Of a DNA stretch of 64,000 nt, positions 48,660-56,976 are shown in pieces. The notes below the pieces were generated by a model, which saw only the letters and a program-made list of their open reading frames with translations, was not told the DNA's origin and did no database searches. Each line of letters starts with the position of its first letter. Within the stretch, counting starts at the first letter, position 1. Source of the DNA: Butyrivibrio sp. (lineage in GTDB: Bacteria > Bacillota > Clostridia > Lachnospirales > Lachnospiraceae); the NCBI RefSeq assembly GCF_017635265.1, contig NZ_JAGBLU010000030.1, positions 1 through 64,000 on the forward strand, written 5' to 3'. A program made the translations under genes and the position numbers.

Positions 48660-51407
48660 TTATGCCACCAACTCTATATTCATCTCATTTAATATTGCTT
48701 CATACTGATCACCAAAAGCATCATAAAAAGCCGCCAATCCACCATGTTTATCAAATGGTGTTAGATCAAGATCCTCTGGCAAAATGCTTAATGATGCAAT
48801 TATGTGATCCTTAATAAGCCTCAGCCACTCCATCTGCTCTTCCGTGAAGTGAACAGCACCGGTATTCTTGCGGAATGTCCATTGCATGAAGTTATAATTT
48901 ACCTTATCCGCAAATGGTGACAGATTATCTGCGTATCCCATTTCAAATCTGATCAAGGCAATCAAGTCCGTAACCTGACCCAGTGTACCTTTCTTGACCA
49001 TATCAGGCTTCTTCATTGCATAGGAATCCCACAAACGTTCTACAGTTATACCCTTGAATTGAAGCTTTTCATATAAAGCTTTGAGGCCTTCTATCGCCAT
49101 CGGTCTATCTTTGTATGTCTGATTATAGATAATACGAAGAGCTATAATTTCATTCTTATTCTCTTCAATAAACTCATGGAAGGACTTGATCACATTGTCG
49201 GCATTATTAGCCTTTTGTGTATCGAATCCCGAGAATAAAACATGGTCAATGTTTTCATCATCTATAATCTGATCATGACTTCTGCGGACGTTCTCAATAT
49301 ATTCTCTGACATCCGGATTATGAAAAGGCTCTGTAGCTTCTTTTATCAGTTCTCTCTTAGCCTCTTCGAGTTCTTTCTCATCAGGCTCATCTTTGCTTGT
49401 TGTCAGAACTGCCCTATCATGGATTACATCTACATCAAAGGCATTTAACAATTTCTCTGCAACAATTCCAGCAGACTCTCCAACTACTTTGGAAAAATTC
49501 TTCTGCTCGGAAACTGTCATCTGTGCATTCAGACGGATTACTCTATTAGCCAATGAAGTAAGCGTATCTTCGTCTTTGGCACCAAGAGCCACATTCATCA
49601 TAAGTTCCTTCATAGACACAGTTGGCTTTCTTTCAAGCGGTCTCGTATCAGTTTTTTTAGATGATGTAACACCTACAGCATCAACTATTACAAAGTGATC
49701 TTTATTACCGGTAGCTGACGGGGTAACCTTCTGAAGGTCATCAGCCTTTAACGTTCTGGTGCCTCTGCCCTTCATCTGCTCAAAATAATTTCTGCTTCTT
49801 ACATCACGCATAAATATCAGACATTCAATAGGCTTGACATCTGTACCTGTAGCAATCATATCTACAGTTACAGCAATACGCGGATAGTAATCATTCCTGA
49901 ATGCGCTAAGCACAGATTCAGGATTATCTGCCTGATAAGTAATCTTCTTACAGAACTCATTACCTTCACCAAACTCTTCTCTAACAATCTGGATGATATC
50001 GTCTGCATGACTGTCCGTCTTTGCAAATATCAGTGTCTTAGGCACTTCTTTTCTATGTGGAAACAAGTTTGTAAACAAGTTTTCCTTAAATTCATGAATG
50101 ACAGCTCTAATCTGGCTTGGATTTACAACCTCTTTATCAAGTTTTCCCTTTTTGCTTCCTGAATAATCTTCTTCCTCATCCATTTGCTGCCAGCGCATCT
50201 CTCGAGACAGTCTGTCCCTATACTCAATCAAGCGCTTCATTATTTTGGCACCATTCTTAGTAATATCTGTCTCGATCAGGAATATATCTTCTCCGACATT
50301 GACACCGTCAACAATAGCCTGCTCTCTTGGATACTCACTTACAATATTTTCATTAAAGAATGCAAATGTTCTCTTATCTGGAGTAGCTGTCAGACCTATA
50401 ATAAACGCATCAAAATATGTCAACACCTGGCTCCACACGTTGTATATAGATCTATGACATTCATCAACAATAATGACATCAAAAAACTCAGGGGGATACT
50501 TCTCGTTATAGACCACTTCCTTCGGTACTTTTGATTCCGCTGTTACATATTCATCAAAAGGTACTTCTTCTGCACCTTCATCAAGTTCCTCCCCCTTCAG
50601 TATGGAGTACATTCTCTGAATTGTACTAACGCATATCTGAATGTCATTAGGAATGTAAGAGTTCTTTAACCGTCTTACACCATAGAGCTGTGAAAAATTT
50701 CTGGGATCATCATTAGGCGTGTAGGCAAGGAATTCTCTTTCTGCCTGTTCACCCAGACTCTTTGTATCAACAAGGAAAAGAATCCTGTTAATCTTGGCAT
50801 ACTTAAGTAACCGATACGCAGCTGTAATAGCTGTAAAGGTTTTTCCCGCGCCTGTTGCCATCTGAACCAATGCCTTTGGTCTGTTATCCGCAAATGACTT
50901 ATCTAGGTTATTAATAGCGTTAATCTGACACTTTCTGAATCCGTTGGTATCAAGTTCCGGAAAATGTTTCATATTATTTCTAATGGTATCCTGCGCTGCC
51001 AGAAGAGTCTTCAAGGTCTCTGGTCTATGAAATGAAAAAACTGTTCTGGAGCGATACTTGATATCTTTGTAATCTGTAAACCTTACAAGCTTATCTGTAG
51101 CTTCATAAGCAAATCGAATCTGATAATCCTGCTGTACCCATTTAAAGGTACTGTTGGCATATCTGGCCGACTGGCCTTCAACAACTGTTATGTTTTCTCC
51201 AGCTTCTGTCTTCTTGGCTTCGACCACACCCACAGGAGTTCCTTCTACAAAAAGAGCATAGTCCACCGGGCCTGTACTGGTAGGGAATTCTCTAACAGCC
51301 ACGCCTATACCTGCAGTAAGGTTTAACCTCTTCATATCCTGGATAATCCATCCGGACGTAACAAGCTTCTTGTCAATTTCCTCTCTTGCTTTCGCTTCAG
51401 GACTCAT
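48660..51407 (-). CDS. hsdR: Type I restriction endonuclease subunit
   Basis: A 915-residue HsdR. The N-terminal nuclease site is PVDYALFV...GVVEAKK (Asp49, Glu63, Lys65). Motor motifs are MATGAGKT (184-190), IIVDECHRS and IGLTATPD, and the later helicase block IATGTDVKPIECLIFMRDVRSRNYFEQMKGRGTR. It translocates DNA and cuts unmethylated targets away from the recognition site. The start MSPEAKAREE was chosen because AGAGGGGG lies upstream; the longer frame overlaps the XRE gene and has no site. It begins 11 bases inside the end of the XRE gene. Confidence 0.95.
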   Translation of the reverse strand: MSPEAKAREEIDKKLVTSGWIIQDMKRLNLTAGIGVAVREFPTSTGPVDYALFVEGTPVGVVEAKKTEAGENITVVEGQSARYANSTFKWVQQDYQIRFAYEATDKLVRFTDYKDIKYRSRTVFSFHRPETLKTLLAAQDTIRNNMKHFPELDTNGFRKCQINAINNLDKSFADNRPKALVQMATGAGKTFTAITAAYRLLKYAKINRILFLVDTKSLGEQAEREFLAYTPNDDPRNFSQLYGVRRLKNSYIPNDIQICVSTIQRMYSILKGEELDEGAEEVPFDEYVTAESKVPKEVVYNEKYPPEFFDVIIVDECHRSIYNVWSQVLTYFDAFIIGLTATPDKRTFAFFNENIVSEYPREQAIVDGVNVGEDIFLIETDITKNGAKIMKRLIEYRDRLSREMRWQQMDEEEDYSGSKKGKLDKEVVNPSQIRAVIHEFKENLFTNLFPHRKEVPKTLIFAKTDSHADDIIQIVREEFGEGNEFCKKITYQADNPESVLSAFRNDYYPRIAVTVDMIATGTDVKPIECLIFMRDVRSRNYFEQMKGRGTRTLKADDLQKVTPSATGNKDHFVIVDAVGVTSSKKTDTRPLERKPTVSMKELMMNVALGAKDEDTLTSLANRVIRLNAQMTVSEQKNFSKVVGESAGIVAEKLLNAFDVDVIHDRAVLTTSKDEPDEKELEEAKRELIKEATEPFHNPDVREYIENVRRSHDQIIDDENIDHVLFSGFDTQKANNADNVIKSFHEFIEENKNEIIALRIIYNQTYKDRPMAIEGLKALYEKLQFKGITVERLWDSYAMKKPDMVKKGTLGQVTDLIALIRFEMGYADNLSPFADKVNYNFMQWTFRKNTGAVHFTEEQMEWLRLIKDHIIASLSILPEDLDLTPFDKHGGLAAFYDAFGDQYEAILNEMNIELVA

Positions 51408-51627
51408 TTTTGCTAGCCCCCTCTTCATCATTAACAAATTCACAGACGTCTTCTATATTACAATTAAGCGTTTTACAGATTTTTTCTAAAACCTGCGTAC
51501 TTATATGCTCATTTTTCCCTAATTTAGCCAACGCATTTGTAGTGATTCCTGATTTAATTCTGAGGTCCTTTTTCATCATGTCTTTATCAATCAGGAGTTT
51601 CCAAAGTTTGTTATAACGAATTGCCAT
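51397..51627 (-). CDS. Small XRE/Cro regulator of the restriction locus
   Basis: A 76-residue helix-turn-helix protein (MAIRYNKLWKLLIDKDMMKKDLRIKSGITTNALAKLGKNEHISTQVLEKICKTLNCNIEDV) of the YozG/Cro type. AGGTAAAA-type spacing lies upstream of the ATG. Its end overlaps the hsdR start, so it is co-translated with it and heads the operon XRE-hsdR-hsdS-hsdM-rloC. Such small proteins can act as control proteins that delay restriction; that is inference from position. Confidence 0.88.
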   Translation of the reverse strand: MAIRYNKLWKLLIDKDMMKKDLRIKSGITTNALAKLGKNEHISTQVLEKICKTLNCNIEDVCEFVNDEEGASKNES

Positions 51628-51915
51628 AACTTTTTACCTTTCATGTTTGCTTACAAACCTCGATTTTGAGGCATTTCACCACAAATATAATTATAACAGA
51701 GCAGTCAGCTTTCATCAATCTAAAATTGAATATTTCAATCTGCGTGAAAACTCTTCAATAACAGCATCTTCTCACAACTTCACACAAGCAGTATGCCAAG
51801 AATTGATCCGACACATCAACTCCGGTAACAAAGAAAAATAAAAAAAGGCAATTAACGCATTAACCATTATCCGTGAGTACAACAACATCTTTACTTTGGA
51901 ATCGTCAAATTTTAG

Positions 51916-52329
51916 TCCTGGGAAATACAGCATGCTTTCGCTGATCAAGAGCTTCTTGTTCGGTTGGCCAAGGAACGCCGTTACAAAAAGCAACTTTTAA
52001 TCACTAATGATCGTAGCCTTAGTAAAGATGCCTGCAATCTAAATCTTCTTCAGTCATGTAAGGGAAAGAAAATTTCCGTATGCTACATGAATTATTATGG
52101 TCAGCTGAACCCTAGCAAGCTCGAAAGTGAATCTATTTCAGACATGGGTTCTACTCCGATCAATCCTATTCCTGTTCAAGAAGCTCTCTACACCGAGAAG
52201 GATGTATCAAGTTATACAAATAGCTCTATTCTTGGATATCTTGGAGTCGCTCTAGGTGCCTTTGCCCTTGGCATCGGATCATCACTATACGGCAAAAACA
52301 TTATAGCTAATGTTAAATCATTATTATGA
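51916..52329 (+). pseudogene. Remnant: PIN-like protein with C-terminal membrane anchor
   Basis: The open frame after a TAG at 51913 reads AFADQELLVRLAKERRYKKQ and LLITNDRSLSKDA, the last acidic strand and loop of a PIN-type nuclease fold. Then comes a conserved-looking block (LLQSCKGKKISVCYMNYYGQLNP), a polar linker and a transmembrane helix (ILGYLGVALGAFALGIGSSLYG). The N-terminal half with the other acidic residues is not found in any frame upstream. It lies divergent to the restriction operon. Because a TTG at 51964 could initiate, a short anchored product is possible but would not be an active nuclease. Confidence 0.55.
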
Positions 52330-52343
52330 AAGGAAGTTATGTT

Positions 52344-52589
52344 ATGACAAACCAAATTTTACTTACTCTTTCCCAGTCGCTCTCTGGCAAAAATGGTAGA
52401 CTCTTGATTGGAGTGGGTGCCATTTCAGCCCTAACCATCTGTTCTATGCTGTTGGACAATGGATATTCCCTCGAAACCCCAAAAGCAGTATCCAAGCTCC
52501 AAACAATACCAATATCAGATCTATTACCTAAGCATAAAAAGATCAGAACATTGCCGGCGAATGTTCTGATCTTGCTACAAATCTTCTAA
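52344..52589 (+). CDS. Small hypothetical protein with one membrane segment
   Basis: An 81-residue frame (MTNQILLTLSQSLSGKNGRLLIGVGAISALTICSMLLDNG...). One hydrophobic segment lies at about 20-40. AAGGAAG precedes ATG, and the gene directly follows the PIN-TM remnant on the plus strand. Its last 17 codons run through the terminator of the opposing XRE gene and slightly into that gene, which suggests its natural end was lost. No family recognised. Confidence 0.4.
   Translation: MTNQILLTLSQSLSGKNGRLLIGVGAISALTICSMLLDNGYSLETPKAVSKLQTIPISDLLPKHKKIRTLPANVLILLQIF
52536..52573 (-). terminator. Terminator of the 52575 XRE gene
   Basis: Perfect 14-base arms AAGATCAGAACATT/AATGTTCTGATCTT, a seven-base loop and TTTTT on the minus strand, directly after the XRE stop codon. 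Confidence 0.88.
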
Positions 52590-52898
52590 CTTAGAAAGTA
52601 CCCTAAGGTATTCTAAAGCTGCTTCTTTACATTTTGGGGTTTTAATACCCCTTAAAATATTGTCTCCTTCAATAATAAAGGAACTATCTTCTTTTCCAAA
52701 TAGGATATAATCTGTAGTCATTTGGAACACATCTGCCAGTGCACTGACAGTCTCAGCATATAATCCCGACTTGCCGTTTTCAATCTCTGAGATCGATGAC
52801 TTATTCTCAAAATTGACCATATGAGCCAACTGCTCTTGAGAGTAGCCATTCTTTTTTCTCAGATCTCAGATGCGCTGTCCAACGACATATGGATCATA
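52575..52898 (-). pseudogene. XRE regulator interrupted by a TGA in the DNA-binding domain
   Basis: The frame reads YDPYVVGQRI, then TGA (52866-52868), then DLRKKNGYSQEQLAHMVNFENKSSISEIENG and a C-terminal part to the stop. Before the TGA no ATG is present in frame. Normal proteins of this kind read GQRIRxLRKKxGYSQEQLA, so the TGA replaces an Arg codon (CGA or AGA). Initiation at the later ATG (MAHMVNF) would omit the first helices. A complete terminator still follows it, suggesting recent loss. Confidence 0.65.
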
Positions 52899-52899
52899 C

Positions 52900-53046
52900 T
52901 TATACGTCCTCTACGTCAGAATCTTCGTCAATAAGAGAATATTCCGCTCCACATGACGGGCATTCTACGTCCCAATCTCCATTGAGCCACATACCAATAT
53001 GGCCACAACGCTTACACCGGATCTCGTCTTCATCTATCAGAGACAT
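52900..53046 (-). CDS. Small acidic zinc-ribbon protein
   Basis: A 48-residue protein (MSLIDEDEIRCKRCGHIGMW, then DWDVECPSCGAEYSLIDEDS). Two CxxC pairs separated by 15 residues form a rubredoxin/zinc-ribbon knuckle, and the ends are strongly acidic. AAAGGAGG lies eight bases before the ATG, which decides the start over a longer frame. It is close downstream of the 482-residue gene (102-base gap) and is probably co-transcribed with it. No family recognised. Confidence 0.7.
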   Translation of the reverse strand: MSLIDEDEIRCKRCGHIGMWLNGDWDVECPSCGAEYSLIDEDSDVEDV

Positions 53047-53147
53047 ACTTTGTTCCTCCTTTCGATTGAATTGATCGATCTGAAAGAAGCTTAACTCATA
53101 TATGCACCGCCTCCATCCCGGTGTTAAAATTGAAAAAGTGGGGGCTA

Positions 53148-54596
53148 TCAATACTTATCGAAATACTCGGCCAGTAAAATCTTATGATACTTCGCATAGA
53201 CCCTCTTTAAGTTCTTAGATATTTGGATCTCATCATATCCAGTAAAAGCAGATAGGATATCCTCATATATACATTTTTGTACTTTATTCTTCTTTATATA
53301 TAAAGCTGCAAGTCCTACTTCCCTGAACAACCCTCGACTAATCTTTTCCCGGAGAAAAATAGTAGAACTTAATTCCTCATATAATGGTGTCTCAGGTTTA
53401 TTAATGTGCCTTGCTATTGTATTTGCTGTTTGGATCTTTTCAGAAGAAATCTCATACTGAAGATCATCTTCGATAACTTCTCTATAAACCACTTTTGCAT
53501 GTTGCAAATGTTCTGAACCAAGATCTCGTCCAGCAGTGAGCAATAAAATATCTATTAGATTTTGCATCTCTGCAAATCTCTTGTTGAAACGTTCTTCTTT
53601 TTCTTCTTTGCCTTCTAAGAATATTTTACGCAGCTCTTTTTTTGTAGGTACTTCATCAATACTCTTATAACTGTATTTACAGTCTTCTGGTACCTCCATT
53701 ACATAACTTGGATCATTCATTTGTTGTTCCAACAATTCCTGAACATTCAGTTCTGTTGCAAATGAATTTCTTCTTGTCAGGAAGAATAAATATATAGCAA
53801 ATGACCAAAGTATTTCCTGCTTTGAACCTTCTTTGAAATCAATCTTGCTTTCCTTAGCCTCTAAATATATATTCTCCAAAACCTTTTCTTTTTCTGCGTA
53901 ATCGATTTTGTCTGACATCATAATGCAATAGTTTATTGTCTGCAGCAATAAACTCGCAAAAATGTCAATATATACATCAATCATATATATGCATTCTACA
54001 GGGTTGTATAATCCTGTATTCACCTTCTGATCATTATGTCTTGCTATTTCAGCCAGGTACACCTTCATATAATTATGATAGAGGTTATCGAAATCACCAA
54101 AATTTCTAATACGAAACCGAATATCCGCTGTAGCTTCATTTCTGTAATTTATAGATTCCTTTCTTGAATATCTATAATTGCAAATAAAGCTGGGGTCACC
54201 ATTGCTCAATATACATCTATGATTAGCTTCATTCCTGATAAACAAATCGCTTATGAACTGATCCAGATATAAATCCGCATCCTTTTTACTAAGGTTATAC
54301 AAAAGCTTCCTATTAGGGCTTTTCTGCTTTGATTCTTTACTTATAAAATATCTCTGTAAAACCGGTGTTTCTAATTCTAAGATTTCTATTAAAGATTCCA
54401 AGAATATTTTCTTTTCACCGATTGAAAACAGGGAAAAATCAAATTCATTTTCATCAATGGCATCAAGTGCCTTTAAGATACGTTCAACCCTATCATGCAC
54501 ATTCTTATTTTCACTTTTTGTCGATTGGGTTCGATTAATGATAACTGGTTCAATCGAATTAGCTATGAAATCAATTTCATCTGAAGATAATCCCAT
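53148..54596 (-). CDS. Unknown 482-residue island protein
   Basis: A 482-residue, largely helical, soluble protein with no signal peptide. I recognise no domain. Notable parts are a central ECIYMIDVYIDIFASLLLQTINYCIMMSDK helix pair, a charged EGKEEKEERFNKRFAEMQNL coiled-coil-like segment near 345-365, and a C-terminal AALYIKKNKVQKCIYEDILSAFTGYDE. Its ATG lies over 100 bases after the DUF6462 gene; AGGAGG precedes the start. It is followed by the zinc-ribbon gene. Its place between excisionase-like and restriction genes suggests an island-specific, perhaps defensive, role; this is inference only. Confidence 0.65.
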   Translation of the reverse strand: MGLSSDEIDFIANSIEPVIINRTQSTKSENKNVHDRVERILKALDAIDENEFDFSLFSIGEKKIFLESLIEILELETPVLQRYFISKESKQKSPNRKLLYNLSKKDADLYLDQFISDLFIRNEANHRCILSNGDPSFICNYRYSRKESINYRNEATADIRFRIRNFGDFDNLYHNYMKVYLAEIARHNDQKVNTGLYNPVECIYMIDVYIDIFASLLLQTINYCIMMSDKIDYAEKEKVLENIYLEAKESKIDFKEGSKQEILWSFAIYLFFLTRRNSFATELNVQELLEQQMNDPSYVMEVPEDCKYSYKSIDEVPTKKELRKIFLEGKEEKEERFNKRFAEMQNLIDILLLTAGRDLGSEHLQHAKVVYREVIEDDLQYEISSEKIQTANTIARHINKPETPLYEELSSTIFLREKISRGLFREVGLAALYIKKNKVQKCIYEDILSAFTGYDEIQISKNLKRVYAKYHKILLAEYFDKY

Positions 54597-54663
54597 TTTT
54601 CAAACCTCCTATCTCTGAATTCCATATATTTATTATATCGGTTATGAATTTGCTAGTCTTCAA

Positions 54664-54698
54664 CAAAAAGATCCACCAGTCATATAAACTGATGGACC
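54664..54698 (-). terminator. Terminator after the DUF6462 gene
   Basis: On the minus strand the stem GGTCCATCAGT/ACTGGTGGATC (with G-T pairs) and a seven-base loop are followed by TTTTTGTT. It lies 15 bases after the DUF6462 stop and separates it from the 482-residue gene. Confidence 0.8.
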
Positions 54699-54712
54699 TT
54701 ATCTTGATCATC

Positions 54713-54892
54713 TTATTTTCGAAACTTCTCCAGGTATGCCTCAAACACATCACACTTAACCAGCGGAGGCATTCCTTCGATTCTATATACGGCACCGGCC
54801 TCATTCGCTAGACGCTGAAAAGCTGTCAACCCCATACTATATAACTCAGCTCCTTCGCTGTATCGAACCATCTTTTTGTTATTCTTCCTCAT
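54713..54892 (-). CDS. DUF6462 family excisionase-like protein
   Basis: A 59-residue protein (MRKNNKKMVRYSEGAELYSM, then GLTAFQRLANEAGAVYRIEG). The pattern RYxEGAxLYSxGxTxFxxLAxxAGAVYxI...CDxFExYLExFR is that of DUF6462, a small winged-helix group found beside integrases in clostridial mobile elements. It probably binds DNA as an excisionase or regulator. The gene overlaps the end of the sigma-like gene by 14 bases and ends at a terminator. No integrase was found next to it. Confidence 0.82.
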   Translation of the reverse strand: MRKNNKKMVRYSEGAELYSMGLTAFQRLANEAGAVYRIEGMPPLVKCDVFEAYLEKFRK

Positions 54893-55487
54893 CGCTTGCC
54901 CTCCGATGTATAAAGCTATACTTCAAATCAATACATTCAACCGTTGAAAGAATTACGGATTTCTTGATGTTATAGATTTGTTTCTTGAAATTTGCTAAGT
55001 CCATGTGGAACTCTGTTGCTAGATCCTGAAGAGTCTCATCTTCCTTTAGTAAATACCTTAGGAACATTTCTTCCTCTTTCTTACCTAATGCATGGATAGC
55101 GTTTCGCATAATTGTGTAATCATCCTGCATATCTTGGATAATAAGTTTCTCTCTAATATGCTGATCTAGATTGTCCGTTCCTCTCAAAACAAGACGTAAT
55201 TCACTTTCTGAGTGTGCCTCTTCAATTTCGATATTTGCGATTGCCTCATTCATCGTCGGATTACTCGTCCCGCTCTTTTGAACTCTTACCCCAAGATCAC
55301 CTTTATCTGCTTCCTGGTTATAACGCTTCTCCGCCTTTATAATTATTTCCCAATTTGACTGATATCCTTCGACCATCTTCGGAAAACGCTCATAATTCTT
55401 AAGAATATACTTAGCCTTACATTCAGGATCAGACCTAGAGTAATAATGTAACTTTTTCACATAAGAATATTGTGCTTCAGCACCCAT
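54879..55487 (-). CDS. Sigma-region-4-like protein of the mobile element
   Basis: A 202-residue soluble protein. Residues about 1-90 are charged (YVKKLHYYSRSDPECKAKYILKNYERFPKMVEGY). Residues 145-190 look like a sigma-70 region 4 or ArpU-type helix-turn-helix (LGKKEEEMFLRYLLKEDETLQDLATEFHMDLANFKKQIYNIKKSV). In mobile elements such proteins activate late or transfer genes. A good AGGAGG precedes the ATG. It overlaps the DUF6462 gene, so both are expressed together. Confidence 0.6.
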   Translation of the reverse strand: MGAEAQYSYVKKLHYYSRSDPECKAKYILKNYERFPKMVEGYQSNWEIIIKAEKRYNQEADKGDLGVRVQKSGTSNPTMNEAIANIEIEEAHSESELRLVLRGTDNLDQHIREKLIIQDMQDDYTIMRNAIHALGKKEEEMFLRYLLKEDETLQDLATEFHMDLANFKKQIYNIKKSVILSTVECIDLKYSFIHRRASDEEE

Positions 55488-55696
55488 AAACAGCCTCCTT
55501 ATCTGAGTTGTATGATTGCCAAAGCCGCGCGCCGCTTTGTTCTTACATGCTCTATTTTATGTATAATATCCGATTCTGTCGTTTCACATCTGCCAACTAT
55601 AGCTACCAAAAGTTGGCGATTTGCCAACAATTGAAAAGGAGCCATGCATTTCTGCACGACTCCCTAATTGGCGTTGATTTCAATTTTCTACTTACG

Positions 55697-56065
55697 TTAA
55701 TTCTTATTTCTATTCATTATTTCTTCTATTTCTGAATACGACTTTCTGTATTCACATTTCTTACATGTATCCGCTGTTGGTTCTTTAGCGGTACAAACTC
55801 CTTTTAATAGATAATCTGCCGATACGTCGAAGTACTCTGTAAGAGCAATTATCTTTTCTGCATCAGGAGACCTTTTACCAGTTTCCCAGTCAGATATTGT
55901 TGACTTGTTATCATACCCTAAATCCAAAGCCAAGTTCTCTTGTGAAAGATCTCTTGATTTCCTTAATTCCTCAATACGTAAACCGATGGCCTTCGCATGA
56001 GGTCTTTTGATCCCCGGTACCGTAGAACATCGCTGACTACTAATACCTAAATCCTTCTTATCTTG
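55697..56065 (-). pseudogene. XRE regulator without an evident start codon
   Basis: The frame contains a full helix-turn-helix (AKAIGLRIEELRKSRDLSQENLALDLGYDNKSTISDWETGKRSPD) and a C-terminal part with CxxC (CKKCEYRKSY). It is open back to a TAG at 56066 but has no ATG, GTG or TTG before the domain. The first usable start (TTG 55933) would remove the first two helices. It may have lost its start, or be read by coupling from the small ORF that ends at 56058. Confidence 0.55.
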
Positions 56066-56168
56066 CTAATCTCACCGGAGGACAATTAACAAGCTGCGTC
56101 ATTCCTACTGTTGAACTCTGTTTCTCACTTAACGAACTACATATAAAACAAAAACTAAGTGTCATCAT
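56058..56168 (-). CDS. 36-residue ORF with strong ribosome site
   Basis: MMTLSFCFICSSLSEKQSST, then VGMTQLVNCPPVRLAR. GAAAGGAGG lies six to seven bases before two tandem ATGs, far stronger than expected by chance. There is no family and little structure beyond a CFIC pair. It overlaps the open start of the XRE frame by eight bases and could be a leader peptide for it. Confidence 0.35.
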   Translation of the reverse strand: MMTLSFCFICSSLSEKQSSTVGMTQLVNCPPVRLAR

Positions 56169-56674
56169 AGGCTGCCCTCCTTTCCCCAACGAAAACATCC
56201 GCCGGTTCGACGCAAAAACAAGAAAGGGGGATTATATACTCCTTTTTTAACATAAATCTTTGTTGTAACTAGATCTATGCTTTCTTTCGTAAATCATTAC
56301 TGATTCTCCGTCCCCTAGTAAAAAGTCAACGCCCCCTCTTTACGTCGGGTTTCTTCATTCCGCAAAGTTTACCTGCAATCTTTGCTCCTTAGGCTCCTGC
56401 AGGGAGTGTAATGGCATTCAACCATATAGTCCATTACCCCTTTCTCTCCGGTACACATGTCACCACCTGCCCGAAATGGCCTCGATCTTATACTGGCTCA
56501 CCTAGAGGTACGGTTGATGAGTCATTTTGTTTCCCCGTACAGTCGCAATCTTTTCGGCAATAGGCGCTGCGATTCCATGCCCCTCACACAAAAGCCTTAC
56601 TTGGATGCCTCTCTTGTGCAAGATGCCTGACTATTTGCATCCAATTATCATTATATTCCAAACAATTTCCCGAA
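56169..56674. other. 506-base stretch without recognised genes
   Basis: No gene was identified in six frames. On the minus strand there are short fragments (MQIVRHLAQERHPSKAFV, then a TGA; GIAAPIAEKIATVRGNKMTH; and MCTGEKGVMDYMVECHYTPC) that look like pieces of one or more decayed genes. No terminal repeats typical of an IS were seen. Confidence 0.5.
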
Positions 56675-56976
56675 TCAACTTTTCTCAAAAGCCGCTAGAA
56701 TCTGAATTTGTTTTATGGCAGCCTCCCTAAGTTTTTGACTTTTTATTCCTTTAAAAGCACTAATCAAAATTTCAATGTCACTGTCATCCATACTATCTCC
56801 GCTCAAAATATAATCAACGGTTGTATTAAGTTTCGAAGCTAATTCTACCAAAATATCGTGAGATGCCTCTCTTTTATCATTTTCATAGCTGCTTATGGTG
56901 GATTTGCTTTCAAGATTAAGCTCAAAGGCTAATTCTTCCTGTGTTAATCCTGCCTTTTTACGAAGATTCTTTATTC
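56675..56976 (-). pseudogene. XRE regulator whose start is cut off at the guaA stop
   Basis: The frame runs from the last bases of gua[41 protein letters not shown] and on to EKS and TGA. The helix-turn-helix is complete except for its first few residues, and the start codon is missing because guaA occupies that DNA. Without a start it should not be translated alone. The cut at guaA fits recombination at the guaA 3' end. Confidence 0.65.

Noticed and set aside
55930-56030. Sequence resembling the guaA 3' end (CCCCGGTACCGTAGAAC) as an attachment-site repeat
   Set aside because: It is only about 14 of 20 matches and in inverted orientation, which does not fit a direct-repeat attL/attR pair.
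56169-56674. Insertion sequence or group II intron
   Set aside because: No terminal inverted repeats, transposase motif, reverse-transcriptase motif or domain V-like hairpin could be recognised.
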